Of a stretch of 9,409 nucleotides of DNA, positions 1 to 6,053 are shown piece after piece (position 1 is the first letter of the stretch; every line of letters starts with the position of its first letter). Origin of the DNA: Alphaproteobacteria bacterium (GTDB lineage Bacteria; Pseudomonadota; Alphaproteobacteria; JAAXGF01). The DNA is taken from the NCBI GenBank assembly GCA_012267605.1, contig JAAXGF010000089.1:435-9843 (forward strand). The letters are read 5' to 3'. The notes under the pieces are model-generated. The model saw only the letters and a list, made by a program, of their open reading frames with translations, had not been told where the DNA came from and ran no database searches. The position numbers and the translations under genes are program-made.

Positions 1-6
1 TCCGGG

Positions 7-34
7 AGGCGTCCATATAGAGGCGTCCATATAG
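7..34. repeat. Perfect 14-bp tandem direct repeat next to the regulator gene start
   Basis: The unit AGGCGTCCATATAG occurs twice without a gap (7-20 and 21-34), ending six bases before the ATG at 41. This is directly visible. Its function is unknown. Possible readings are a duplicated operator for the downstream DNA-binding protein, a duplicated promoter -10-like element (CATATAG), or a recent slippage duplication with no role. It lies at the very edge of the window, so the upstream context cannot be judged. Confidence 0.85.
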
Positions 35-40
35 ATCATC

Positions 41-454
41 ATGGCTTCGGTGCCCAATCCGATCGACGTTCACGTTGGCAGTCGTGTTCGCTTGCGCCGT
101 ACGCTTCTTGGAATGAGCCAGGAGAAACTTGGTGCCGCATTGGGTTTAACATTTCAGCAGATCCAAAAATACGAACGCGGCACGAATCGTATCAGCTCCA
201 GTCGTCTCTACCAACTCAGTCAAATTCTTGACGTTCCGGTTTCTTTCTTTTTCGACGATATGCCACCCCTAGACGCAAGCGCCCAACCGGGTTCCTCCAA
301 AGCCTCTGCGCCGAGTTTCGGGCACGATACGATGGCCAAACGTGAAACCCTTGAACTTGTCCGTGCCTATTACCGAATTTCCGCGCCGATGGTTCGAAAA
401 CGGGTGTTCGAGCTGACGAAAGCGATCGCTGCCAGCGGTCCCGCAGGCAAATAG
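41..454 (+). CDS. Xre/Cro-CI family helix-turn-helix regulator
   Basis: This is a 137-aa cytoplasmic DNA-binding protein. Residues 14-72 form a classic lambda-repressor-like HTH_3 domain: SQEKLGAALGL (26-36) followed by the recognition helix region TFQQIQKYERGTNRIS (37-52), then SRLYQLSQILDVPVSFFF. A polar, Ser/Pro-rich linker (about 75-97) leads to a C-terminal helical segment (about 99-131, RETLELVRAYYRI and VRKRVFELTKAIA) that may mediate oligomerisation. In many alphaproteobacteria a short Xre regulator of this shape lies next to metK; I recall PhrR/PraR of rhizobia as similar, but that link is from memory and no symbol is given. An in-frame TAG at 32-34 makes ATG 41 the first usable start, although no good Shine-Dalgarno sequence sits at normal distance. 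Its targets are unknown; autoregulation or control of metK is inference from position only. Confidence 0.9.
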   Translation: MASVPNPIDVHVGSRVRLRRTLLGMSQEKLGAALGLTFQQIQKYERGTNRISSSRLYQLSQILDVPVSFFFDDMPPLDASAQPGSSKASAPSFGHDTMAKRETLELVRAYYRISAPMVRKRVFELTKAIAASGPAGK

Positions 455-829
455 CGCTCCAATACGCATTTCAAATCACTGCGGCGAGCTTTTCGGCAAA
501 TCGGGTCGAGCCGATCAGCCAAACTGATTCCGCTTAGGTCTCATTTGGATAGATGCCGAATCGGTTTGGTCTGGTTTGGCATCTCGTCACTGCGAACGGT
601 CACATTAGGCCACCGGTAACTTCGCCAGCGCGAAGTACAGATACGCGATGTGTCGGAATTCCCCGATTATAAGTTCGTCGTCAGCCAAACGTCTTGACGG
701 GAAGCGCGAAGCTTGGCATCCCTTAGCCACTGGTAAATGAGCGGACCCAATATTCCAACGGGACCGAGGCCGCAGACGAACCTCTAGTCGCCTCTTCTGG
801 CTTTTCTCCATGCAAATAGGGGGAACTTG
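455..829 (+). promoter_or_regulatory. metK upstream region with a possible structured RNA leader
   Basis: These 375 bases hold no convincing gene. Four stem-loops can be drawn by eye for + strand RNA. H1 is 513-518/524-529 with loop CCAAA. H2 is 551-564/571-584, 14 pairs including three G-U, with loop UUUGGU. H3 is 619-625/630-636, a perfect 7-bp stem with loop CAGC. H4 is 678-684/694-700 with CCAAAC inside the loop. The H1 and H4 loops are both complementary to the H2 loop. The 10-mer TCAGCCAAAC occurs at both 515-524 and 681-690. No hairpin is followed by a U-tract, so none is a standard intrinsic terminator. I see no strong sigma70 promoter. I could not match the region to a remembered consensus of SAM-II, SAM/SAH or SAH riboswitches. 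A structured leader is an inference; folding by eye cannot prove it. Confidence 0.4.
804..825 (+). promoter_or_regulatory. metK ribosome binding site, possibly maskable
   Basis: AGGGGGAA at 818-825 is a strong Shine-Dalgarno sequence. The G run ending at 823 lies six bases before GTG 830 and only three before TTG 827, which is why GTG 830 is preferred as the metK start. UUCUCC at 804-809 can pair with GGGGAA at 820-825 (six pairs, one of them U-G, with a 10-base loop), which would hide the site. The ribosome binding site is clear. The masking is a hypothesis, because pyrimidine runs can pair with a Shine-Dalgarno sequence by chance. Confidence 0.6.
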
Positions 830-1999
830 GTGTCAAAGGACGAGTATCTATTCACCAGTGAATCGGTGTCCGAAGGACACCCGGACAAAGTTTGCGACCG
901 AATTTCCGATGCGGTCGTTGACGCCTACTTGGCAGCCGACCCGTATTCACGCGTGGCCGTGGAGACGCTGGTCACAACCAACCGCATCGTGCTCGCTGGC
1001 GAGGTTCGCGGACCTGATTCGATAACCCACGCCGATTTGGAAGCGTTGGCGCGCCGCTGCGTGCGCGAAATCGGCTATGAGCAAGAGGGATTTCATTGGA
1101 AGAATGCTGGTGTTGATGTCTACGTCCACGCGCAATCGCCCGAAATCGCCCAGGGAGTTGACGCGCGGGGAAACAAGGATGAGGGTGCTGGGGATCAAGG
1201 ACTGATGTTTGGATACGCCTGCCGCGAAACCGATTCGTTGATGCCCGCGCCGATCTATTACGCCCATCTGATTTTACGGAAGTTGGCGCAAGCCCGCCAT
1301 TCTGGAGCGGAGTCACGCCTGGAACCGGACGCCAAAGGCCAAGTCACTTTGCGATATGTAAACGGCCAGCCCGTTGCCGCGACATCGATCGTTGTTTCGA
1401 CACAGCATCATCCGGACTTGGACCAAGACGAAGTTCGTGAAATCGTGCGACCCTACGTTTTGGCAGCTTTGCCGGACGGTTGGATGTGTGAAGACGAGAA
1501 CTTTTTTGTCAATCCCACCGGCCGATTTGTTATCGGCGGCCCCGAGGGCGACGCCGGTTTAACCGGTCGAAAGATCATTGTTGACACCTACGGTGGCGCA
1601 GCGCCACACGGTGGCGGTGCTTTCTCGGGCAAGGACCCGACCAAAGTTGACCGCTCCGCCGCCTACGCCGCGCGTTACCTGGCAAAGAACATGGTCGCAG
1701 CTGAATTGGCGGACAAATGCACTATCCAGCTGGCGTACGCCATCGGCGTGCCGAGACCCTTGGCCATCTACGTCGATACGCACCAAACAGGTCAGGTGGA
1801 TGAAGAACGTTTGGTTGGTGCAATCCGTGCGACAATGGACCTTTCGCCACGCGGTATTCGTGAGCACTTGGGGTTAAATCGTCCGATATATGAACGTACT
1901 GCGGCTTATGGCCATTTTGGGCGTGAACCCGAGGATGACGGCGGGTTCTCGTGGGAACGCGTCGATCTCGTGGACGATCTGAGGTCAGCTCTCGCTTGA
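830..1999 (+). CDS. metK: S-adenosylmethionine synthetase (methionine adenosyltransferase)
   Basis: MetK makes S-adenosylmethionine from ATP and methionine, releasing phosphate and pyrophosphate, in the cytoplasm. The 389-aa length fits the family (about 380-400). The diagnostic motifs are all present: GHPDKVCDRISDAV at 16-29 with the catalytic His17, the first signature GAGDQGLMFGYA at 119-130, TGRKIIVDTYGG at 245-256, and the phosphate-loop signature GGGAFSGKDPTKVDRSAAY at 261-279. The tail (RTAAYGHFGRE, 356-366) is normal, so the enzyme looks complete and active. GTG 830 is chosen because the Shine-Dalgarno at 818-825 is well spaced for it; TTG 827 would add one residue. The gene overlaps the start of trmB, which uses the product as methyl donor, so the two are probably co-transcribed. 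Expression may be controlled through the long upstream region, but no known SAM riboswitch was recognised there. Confidence 0.98.
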   Translation: MSKDEYLFTSESVSEGHPDKVCDRISDAVVDAYLAADPYSRVAVETLVTTNRIVLAGEVRGPDSITHADLEALARRCVREIGYEQEGFHWKNAGVDVYVHAQSPEIAQGVDARGNKDEGAGDQGLMFGYACRETDSLMPAPIYYAHLILRKLAQARHSGAESRLEPDAKGQVTLRYVNGQPVAATSIVVSTQHHPDLDQDEVREIVRPYVLAALPDGWMCEDENFFVNPTGRFVIGGPEGDAGLTGRKIIVDTYGGAAPHGGGAFSGKDPTKVDRSAAYAARYLAKNMVAAELADKCTIQLAYAIGVPRPLAIYVDTHQTGQVDEERLVGAIRATMDLSPRGIREHLGLNRPIYERTAAYGHFGREPEDDGGFSWERVDLVDDLRSALA

Positions 2000-2706
2000 C
2001 ATCCGCGTCCGGGGAGCGCCGGGACATAGTCCGCCGAGTACTTTTCGGACGTCGGCAAGGAAAACGGTTGCGGCCCGGTCGTAAATCACTTTTGACTAGT
2101 TTGTTGCCGCAACTGGCTGTTTCGCTCCCTACCACTGGCTTCCTGGACCCAACCACATGTTTCGACCGCCAGGTCCGCGAGGTTTGGTTGGAAATTGGAT
2201 TTGGTGGCGGCGAACACCTTGCTGCCCAAGCGAGGGCAAACCCTCAAGTCGGCATCATCGGCTGTGAACCCTTCATCAACGGAGTAGCCGCCCTGCTTAC
2301 CGCGATCGAACGGGATTCCCTCAACAACGTTCGCGTTTTTGCCGATGATGGACGAATTCTTTTGGATGTCATGGAGAACGCTACCATCGGACGCATGTTC
2401 TTGTTGTTTCCCGATCCCTGGCCAAAGAAACGCCATCACAAGCGGCGTTTCGTGACTACGGCCAATCTCGATCATTGCGCCCGTGTACTCCGGCCGGGTG
2501 CGGAGCTGCGCGTCGCCACGGACGATGGCGCATACTGCGACTGGATTCTGGAACGATTCATCAGTCATGGGTCATTTCGATGGGGGGCTCGTGGACCCAA
2601 AGACTGGCGAGAACGGCCGCTTGATTGGCCAGAAACACGGTACGAATTAAAGGCGCGGGCCGCCGGTCGGCGGCCTGTATATTTGAAATTCCGCAGAACC
2701 GGTTGA
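1996..2706 (+). CDS. trmB: tRNA (guanine-46-N7)-methyltransferase
   Basis: TrmB transfers a methyl group from S-adenosylmethionine to N7 of G46 in the tRNA variable loop. The Rossmann-fold motif I is EIGFGGGEHLAAQA (66-79), followed by GCEPFINGVAALL (89-101). The family-specific block LFPDPWPKKRHHKRR is at 137-151, ATDDGAYCDWI at 174-184 and TRYELKARAAGRRPVYLKF at 214-232. At 236 aa it matches the family. The chosen start is TTG 1996, which overlaps the metK stop as TTGA, with AGG at 1982-1984 as a weak ribosome binding site. There is no in-frame ATG in the N-terminal part, and the next upstream option, GTG 1951, would lie well inside metK. The N-terminus (FGRRQGKRLRPGRK) is the usual basic segment of alphaproteobacterial TrmB. 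The overlap suggests translational coupling to metK. Confidence 0.95.
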   Translation: MTSASGERRDIVRRVLFGRRQGKRLRPGRKSLLTSLLPQLAVSLPTTGFLDPTTCFDRQVREVWLEIGFGGGEHLAAQARANPQVGIIGCEPFINGVAALLTAIERDSLNNVRVFADDGRILLDVMENATIGRMFLLFPDPWPKKRHHKRRFVTTANLDHCARVLRPGAELRVATDDGAYCDWILERFISHGSFRWGARGPKDWRERPLDWPETRYELKARAAGRRPVYLKFRRTG

Positions 2707-2820
2707 GTCCCAACAATGGGCAGCGTGCACACGGTGCGGGCCTTCTCGCCCCCTATATCATGGAATGACGTTTGGGACCCGAGACCCTGTTCACCGGTCC
2801 TAGGCGTTTGACGAATGTGC

Positions 2821-2848
2821 TTGCGACGGCAGGTGGGCCCGCTATGAT
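2821..2848 (+). promoter_or_regulatory. Candidate sigma70-type promoter for the rimP-nusA-infB operon
   Basis: TTGCGA (2821-2826) and TATGAT (2843-2848) are separated by 16 bases, a reasonable housekeeping promoter. Transcription would start near 2855, about 55 bases before the terminator hairpin at 2911, giving a leader of about 280 bases before rimP. A second -35-like TTGACG at 2808-2813 is too far from this -10 to serve it. The rest of 2707-2820 shows only short, weak hairpins and no clear terminator for metK-trmB. The call rests on sequence resemblance and position only. Confidence 0.5.
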
Positions 2849-2910
2849 CATAATGGCGTTGGTTAGCTTGAACGTGAAGCGTTCTGGAGTTGGGTTGCGA
2901 GCGCGAAGGA

Positions 2911-2934
2911 GGTGGGCATGTTGCCCACTTTTTT
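2911..2934 (+). terminator. Intrinsic terminator/attenuator in the rimP leader
   Basis: GTGGGCA (2912-2918) and TGCCCAC (2922-2928) form a perfect 7-bp stem with a 3-base loop, followed at once by six T (2929-2934). This is a textbook rho-independent terminator, about 200 bases before rimP and with nothing coding after the trmB stop. Because the operon behind it encodes NusA, and the E. coli nusA operon has leader terminators read through or sensed under NusA control, attenuation is the likely role. It could also simply terminate metK-trmB transcripts. No U-tract lies on the other strand, so it acts in the + direction only. Confidence 0.85.
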
Positions 2935-3134
2935 GTTGAATTTGTCGACCAATACGTTTCGCGGCAGCCGGGTGTTCGCGCTTGGTTCAATCCGTGCGGA
3001 TGTTGTTGCCCCTGTTTCGAGCCATTATGTTTTAGACGATTAGCGTCTTGATATGATGGATTTACTTGGCCCGGTCCCCATCGGGATTCCCAGCTGGGAC
3101 TGGATTGCCAGATTATGAGAATTGGTACGAATGT
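2935..3134 (+). promoter_or_regulatory. rimP leader between attenuator and start codon
   Basis: I see no gene in this 200-base stretch. It contains a small hairpin AGACG/CGTCT (3034-3038/3044-3048) and the 12-bp palindrome TCCCAGCTGGGA (3088-3099) about 35 bases before the rimP ATG. The rimP reading frame is open back to a TTG at 3066, so a longer RimP or a short upstream initiation cannot be excluded. No good promoter was seen here; TATGAT at 3052-3057 lacks a matching -35. A role in operon control is possible but unproven. Confidence 0.35.
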
Positions 3135-3626
3135 ATGGAGAGGATGCGCGAAATCGAAGATCTTATCACGCCCGCGCTCGAGACGATGGGATATGAAATC
3201 GTCCGCGTCCGCATGCTAGGGCGTCGCAAGCGTACTCTTCAGGCCATGGCCGAGCGACGTGATCGGCGTCCGATGACGGTTGATGATTGTGCCGAGATTA
3301 GCCGAGTCGTTTCCGCCCTGCTCGATGTTTCCGACCCAATCTATGGCTCCTATGAGCTTGAAATCAGCTCACCTGGAATTGACCGCCCTCTGATTCGAAT
3401 GGCGGATTTCCGCCGATTTACTGGCCATGTGGCCAAAATTGAATTGTCGCGACGGATCGATGGCCGTCGCCGGGTTCGTGGCCGAATTGTTGCCCAAGAA
3501 GGTGATCACGTGCGCATCCACGGGGACGATGGTGAAATGGATGTGCCGATAGACAACATATCGGATGCTCAACTCGTCCTTACCGACGAACTTATTGCCG
3601 CAACCGCGGAAGGGGGACACGCGTGA
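3135..3626 (+). CDS. rimP: Ribosome maturation factor RimP
   Basis: RimP binds the free 30S subunit late in assembly and helps proteins of the S12/S5 region to join. The 163-aa product has the N-terminal alpha/beta domain (about 1-86) with MTVDDCAEISRVVSALLD (47-64) and the family signature LEISSPGIDRPL (75-86), then an SH3-like domain (about 90-150) with VRGRIVAQEGDHVRI (114-128). ATG 3135 is chosen because the protein then begins like other RimP N-termini (short helix, then TPALETMGYEIVRVR). ATG 3144 (three residues shorter) and an extension to TTG 3066 (23 residues longer, no strong ribosome binding site) are alternatives, so the exact start is uncertain. It heads the operon behind the attenuator. 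The stop overlaps the nusA start by 4 bp (GTGA). Confidence 0.93.
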   Translation: MERMREIEDLITPALETMGYEIVRVRMLGRRKRTLQAMAERRDRRPMTVDDCAEISRVVSALLDVSDPIYGSYELEISSPGIDRPLIRMADFRRFTGHVAKIELSRRIDGRRRVRGRIVAQEGDHVRIHGDDGEMDVPIDNISDAQLVLTDELIAATAEGGHA

Positions 3627-5257
3627 ACGTCTTGGAATCGGAAGCTGTCGCCGGATTTGGCCGGGTTGAGCTCCTTCAGGTCGCCGACGCGGTAGCGCGC
3701 GAGAAGGGAATCGATCGGGAAATCGTCATCGAAGCCATGGAGCAAGCCATCCAGCACGCGGGAAAACGAAAGTTTGGTCCCGAACACGATATTCGCGCAG
3801 AAATCGACCGCAAAACTGGCGATGTCCGGCTACGACGCTATCTTGAAGTCGCTGACGACATTGAAAACCCCTCGACTCAAATCCCTGTGGAAGATGCGCG
3901 CGAGCGAAATCCGGACGCGCAAATCGGAGACTTCCTGACCGACGAACTCCCGCCCATAGAATTTGGCCGAATCGCGGCGCAAACGGCAAAACAAGTTATC
4001 GTGCAGAAAGTCCGAGAAGCTGAGCGTGAACGGCAATACGAAGAATACAAGGACCGCGTCGGCGAGATCGTGAATGGTATCGTCAAACGAGTTGAGTACG
4101 GTAACGTAACCGTCGATCTTGGCCGCGGAGAAGCGTTGTTGCGTCGGGACGAGTTGTTGCCCCGGGAGTCGTTTCGCCGCGGCGATCGGGTACGCGCCTA
4201 TATCTTCGACGTGCGACAGGAGCCGCGAGGTCCGCAAGTATTCCTATCACGCACACGACCGGAATTCATGTCCAAGTTGTTTGCCCAGGAAGTACCGGAA
4301 ATTTACGATCAAATCATTGAAATAAAGGCGGTTGCCCGTGATCCGGGAAGCCGTGCCAAGATCGCAGTTTTGTCACACGACAACAGCATTGATCCGGTGG
4401 GCGCGTGCGTCGGCATGAGGGGCAGTCGGGTTCAAGCGGTTGTTAACGAGCTGCAGGGCGAGAAAATCGATATCATTCAGTGGTCGCCGGACCCAGCCAC
4501 ATTCGTCGTTAATGCGTTGGCGCCCGCCGAGGTCATTAAGGTGGTACTGGACGAAGAAGGCCAGCGGATCGATGTCGTAGTTCCCGACGATCAACTTAGC
4601 CTTGCCATCGGTCGACGCGGTCAAAACGTGCGACTGGCTTCCCAGCTGTCCGGTTGGGATATCGACATTTTGACCGAGCACGAAGAATCCGAGCGGAGGG
4701 TCGAGGAATTTCGCAGCCGTTCGAATATGTTCATTGAGGCTCTCGATGTGGATGACGTCATTGCCCACTTGCTCGTCGCCGAAGGTTTTGCTTCCGTCGA
4801 TGATGTCGCTTTCGTACCCCAGGAGGAACTTGCGGCAATCGAGGGATTTGACGCCGAGGTCGCGGATCAGCTGCGTGAGCGGGCGCGCGATTTCCTTTCC
4901 GAACGAGATCGGGCGATGACCGAACAACGTTTGAAACTGGGTGTCAGCAATGAACTCGCGGAAATTCCTCGTCTGACTCCCTCCATGCTTGTGACCTTGG
5001 GCGAGCACGGCGTCAAAACCTTGGACGATCTCGCCGATTTAGCCAGCGACGAGTTACTCGAAATCCTGCCAATGGCCGATCTCTCCAGCGACGACGCTGA
5101 TTCGATTATCATGGCGGCGCGCGCCCACTGGTTCCCGGACGCTGAATCGGACCAACCAGAGACACCGACATCCGAATCCCAAGAACCGCCATCGTCAACC
5201 GACGCCAATCCGGTATCAGAGCCGCAAACGGGCGATGACTCCGAGAGCGCAAGTTGA
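3623..5257 (+). CDS. nusA: Transcription termination/antitermination factor NusA
   Basis: NusA binds RNA polymerase and nascent RNA, and controls pausing, intrinsic termination and rRNA antitermination. The 544 residues show the full alphaproteobacterial layout. The N-terminal polymerase-binding domain is about 12-140. The S1 domain is about 143-210. KH1 has the loop GMRG (264-267) and KH2 the loop GRRG (330-333) in LAIGRRGQNVRLAS. Two C-terminal helix-hairpin-helix repeats follow (about 372-425 and 448-500), then an acidic Ser/Pro/Thr-rich tail from about 507 that is probably disordered. GTG 3623 follows AGGGGG at 3611-3616 with ideal spacing, and overlaps the rimP stop, implying translational coupling. 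The 3' end overlaps the next gene by 23 bp. NusA could feed back on its own operon through the leader hairpin at 2911-2934; that is inference from the E. coli precedent. Confidence 0.97.
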   Translation: MNVLESEAVAGFGRVELLQVADAVAREKGIDREIVIEAMEQAIQHAGKRKFGPEHDIRAEIDRKTGDVRLRRYLEVADDIENPSTQIPVEDARERNPDAQIGDFLTDELPPIEFGRIAAQTAKQVIVQKVREAERERQYEEYKDRVGEIVNGIVKRVEYGNVTVDLGRGEALLRRDELLPRESFRRGDRVRAYIFDVRQEPRGPQVFLSRTRPEFMSKLFAQEVPEIYDQIIEIKAVARDPGSRAKIAVLSHDNSIDPVGACVGMRGSRVQAVVNELQGEKIDIIQWSPDPATFVVNALAPAEVIKVVLDEEGQRIDVVVPDDQLSLAIGRRGQNVRLASQLSGWDIDILTEHEESERRVEEFRSRSNMFIEALDVDDVIAHLLVAEGFASVDDVAFVPQEELAAIEGFDAEVADQLRERARDFLSERDRAMTEQRLKLGVSNELAEIPRLTPSMLVTLGEHGVKTLDDLADLASDELLEILPMADLSSDDADSIIMAARAHWFPDAESDQPETPTSESQEPPSSTDANPVSEPQTGDDSESAS

Positions 5258-5966
5258 AGCCGAGCCTCGGGCGGGGAGGCCATCGGCGGCGCAAACACGG
5301 CGGCGTTGCGCGGCCACTCGGACCGTACGCCCGCGCGACGACCTGATCCGTTTCGTTATTGGTCCGACTGGAGCGGTCGTCCCCGACACAACAGGTGTGC
5401 TCCCCGGCCGGGGATTGTGGTTGAGTGCTGACCGGGATGTGATAAATACCGCTTGCGCGCACAATTTGTTTGCCAAGAACTTTCGTGTTCGGGCTATCAT
5501 CGATGGCGACTTAGCCGACCGGGTCGAGGCTTTGCTGGCACAGCGGTGCCTTGATTTAATTGGTTTGGCGCAACGCTGCGGTCAATTGGCTGCGGGAGGC
5601 ACGAAGGTTCGACAGGCGCTGGCCGCCGACCGGAGCGCGCTGGTGGTAGTTGCATCGGACGCTTCTACAGATGAGTGGCGACGGATATCGCGACTGGCGC
5701 CTGAGGTGCCGCGGGTCGTACTGTTTACGAGTACGGAGTTGGCCGCCGCGCTCGGTCGCGGTCGGGTGGTTTACGCGGCCATCTTGAAAGGTGGCGCGAA
5801 AGGCGGACTGGCGGCACGGATCATGGTCGAGGCCAAACGACTGCAAGGATTGCGTTCCAATCAAGGATCGCAGCCCGGTTTGGGATCACCTTCGGGTGGC
5901 ATGGGTGGAACACGTCTCACGGATGGTGCCCCTACCGTCCGGAACGATGAGCCTCTTGAGTCTTGA
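5235..5966 (+). CDS. ylxR: YlxR (DUF448) protein with an L7Ae-like C-terminal half
   Basis: This is a 243-aa predicted RNA-binding protein. Residues about 22-95 are YlxR/DUF448: RRCAATRTVRPRDDLIRFVIG (23-43), VVPD (48-51) and LPGRGLWLSADRDVI (56-70). Residues about 95-200 resemble a ribosomal L7Ae/L30e-type domain, with IGLAQRCGQLAAGGTKVRQ (109-127) and the hydrophobic strand ALVVVASDAS (135-144). A Gly/Ser-rich tail (about 205-243) has no recognised domain. In Gram-positives the two parts are separate genes between nusA and infB (ylxR and ylxQ); the fused form is usual in alphaproteobacteria. The molecular role is not settled; proposed roles involve RNA or nucleoid binding. ATG 5235 lies inside the nusA end, giving a 23-bp overlap; the ribosome binding site is weak, which fits coupling to nusA translation. 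Confidence 0.88.
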   Translation: MTPRAQVEAEPRAGRPSAAQTRRRCAATRTVRPRDDLIRFVIGPTGAVVPDTTGVLPGRGLWLSADRDVINTACAHNLFAKNFRVRAIIDGDLADRVEALLAQRCLDLIGLAQRCGQLAAGGTKVRQALAADRSALVVVASDASTDEWRRISRLAPEVPRVVLFTSTELAAALGRGRVVYAAILKGGAKGGLAARIMVEAKRLQGLRSNQGSQPGLGSPSGGMGGTRLTDGAPTVRNDEPLES

Positions 5967-6053
5967 CATGATATGTATTTTGTTTTGCAAACCTTGGGTT
6001 CGACCTTATCCACAAAAGCAGGTTCGTTCCACGAAGGGAACGGTCGGAGTGGC

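Noticed and set aside
551..584. Strong hairpin as the terminator of the regulator gene
   Set aside because: The bases after it (CGTCACTG) contain no U-tract, so it does not meet the intrinsic terminator pattern.
605..811. 68-codon minus-strand open frame between the regulator and metK
   Set aside because: No recognisable domain, composition typical of a chance frame, and it runs against all neighbouring genes through a region rich in stem-loops.
455..829. Known SAM-II, SAM/SAH or SAH riboswitch before metK
   Set aside because: I looked for the conserved cores as I remember them and found no convincing match; a covariance-model search would decide.
2565..2990. 141-codon minus-strand open frame between trmB and rimP
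   Set aside because: It overlaps the conserved 3' end of trmB, the promoter candidate and the terminator hairpin, and shows no domain or ribosome binding site.
3052..3057. TATGAT as a second rimP promoter
   Set aside because: No -35-like hexamer is found at suitable distance upstream.
5963..5968. TTGACA over the ylxR stop as a -35 for an infB promoter
   Set aside because: No acceptable -10 lies 16-18 bases downstream; the hexamer alone is not enough.
5973..6053. Upstream in-frame ATG extending IF2 by 27 residues
   Set aside because: The extension does not resemble IF2, has no ribosome binding site, and the conserved N-terminus begins at ATG 6054 with GGAG upstream.
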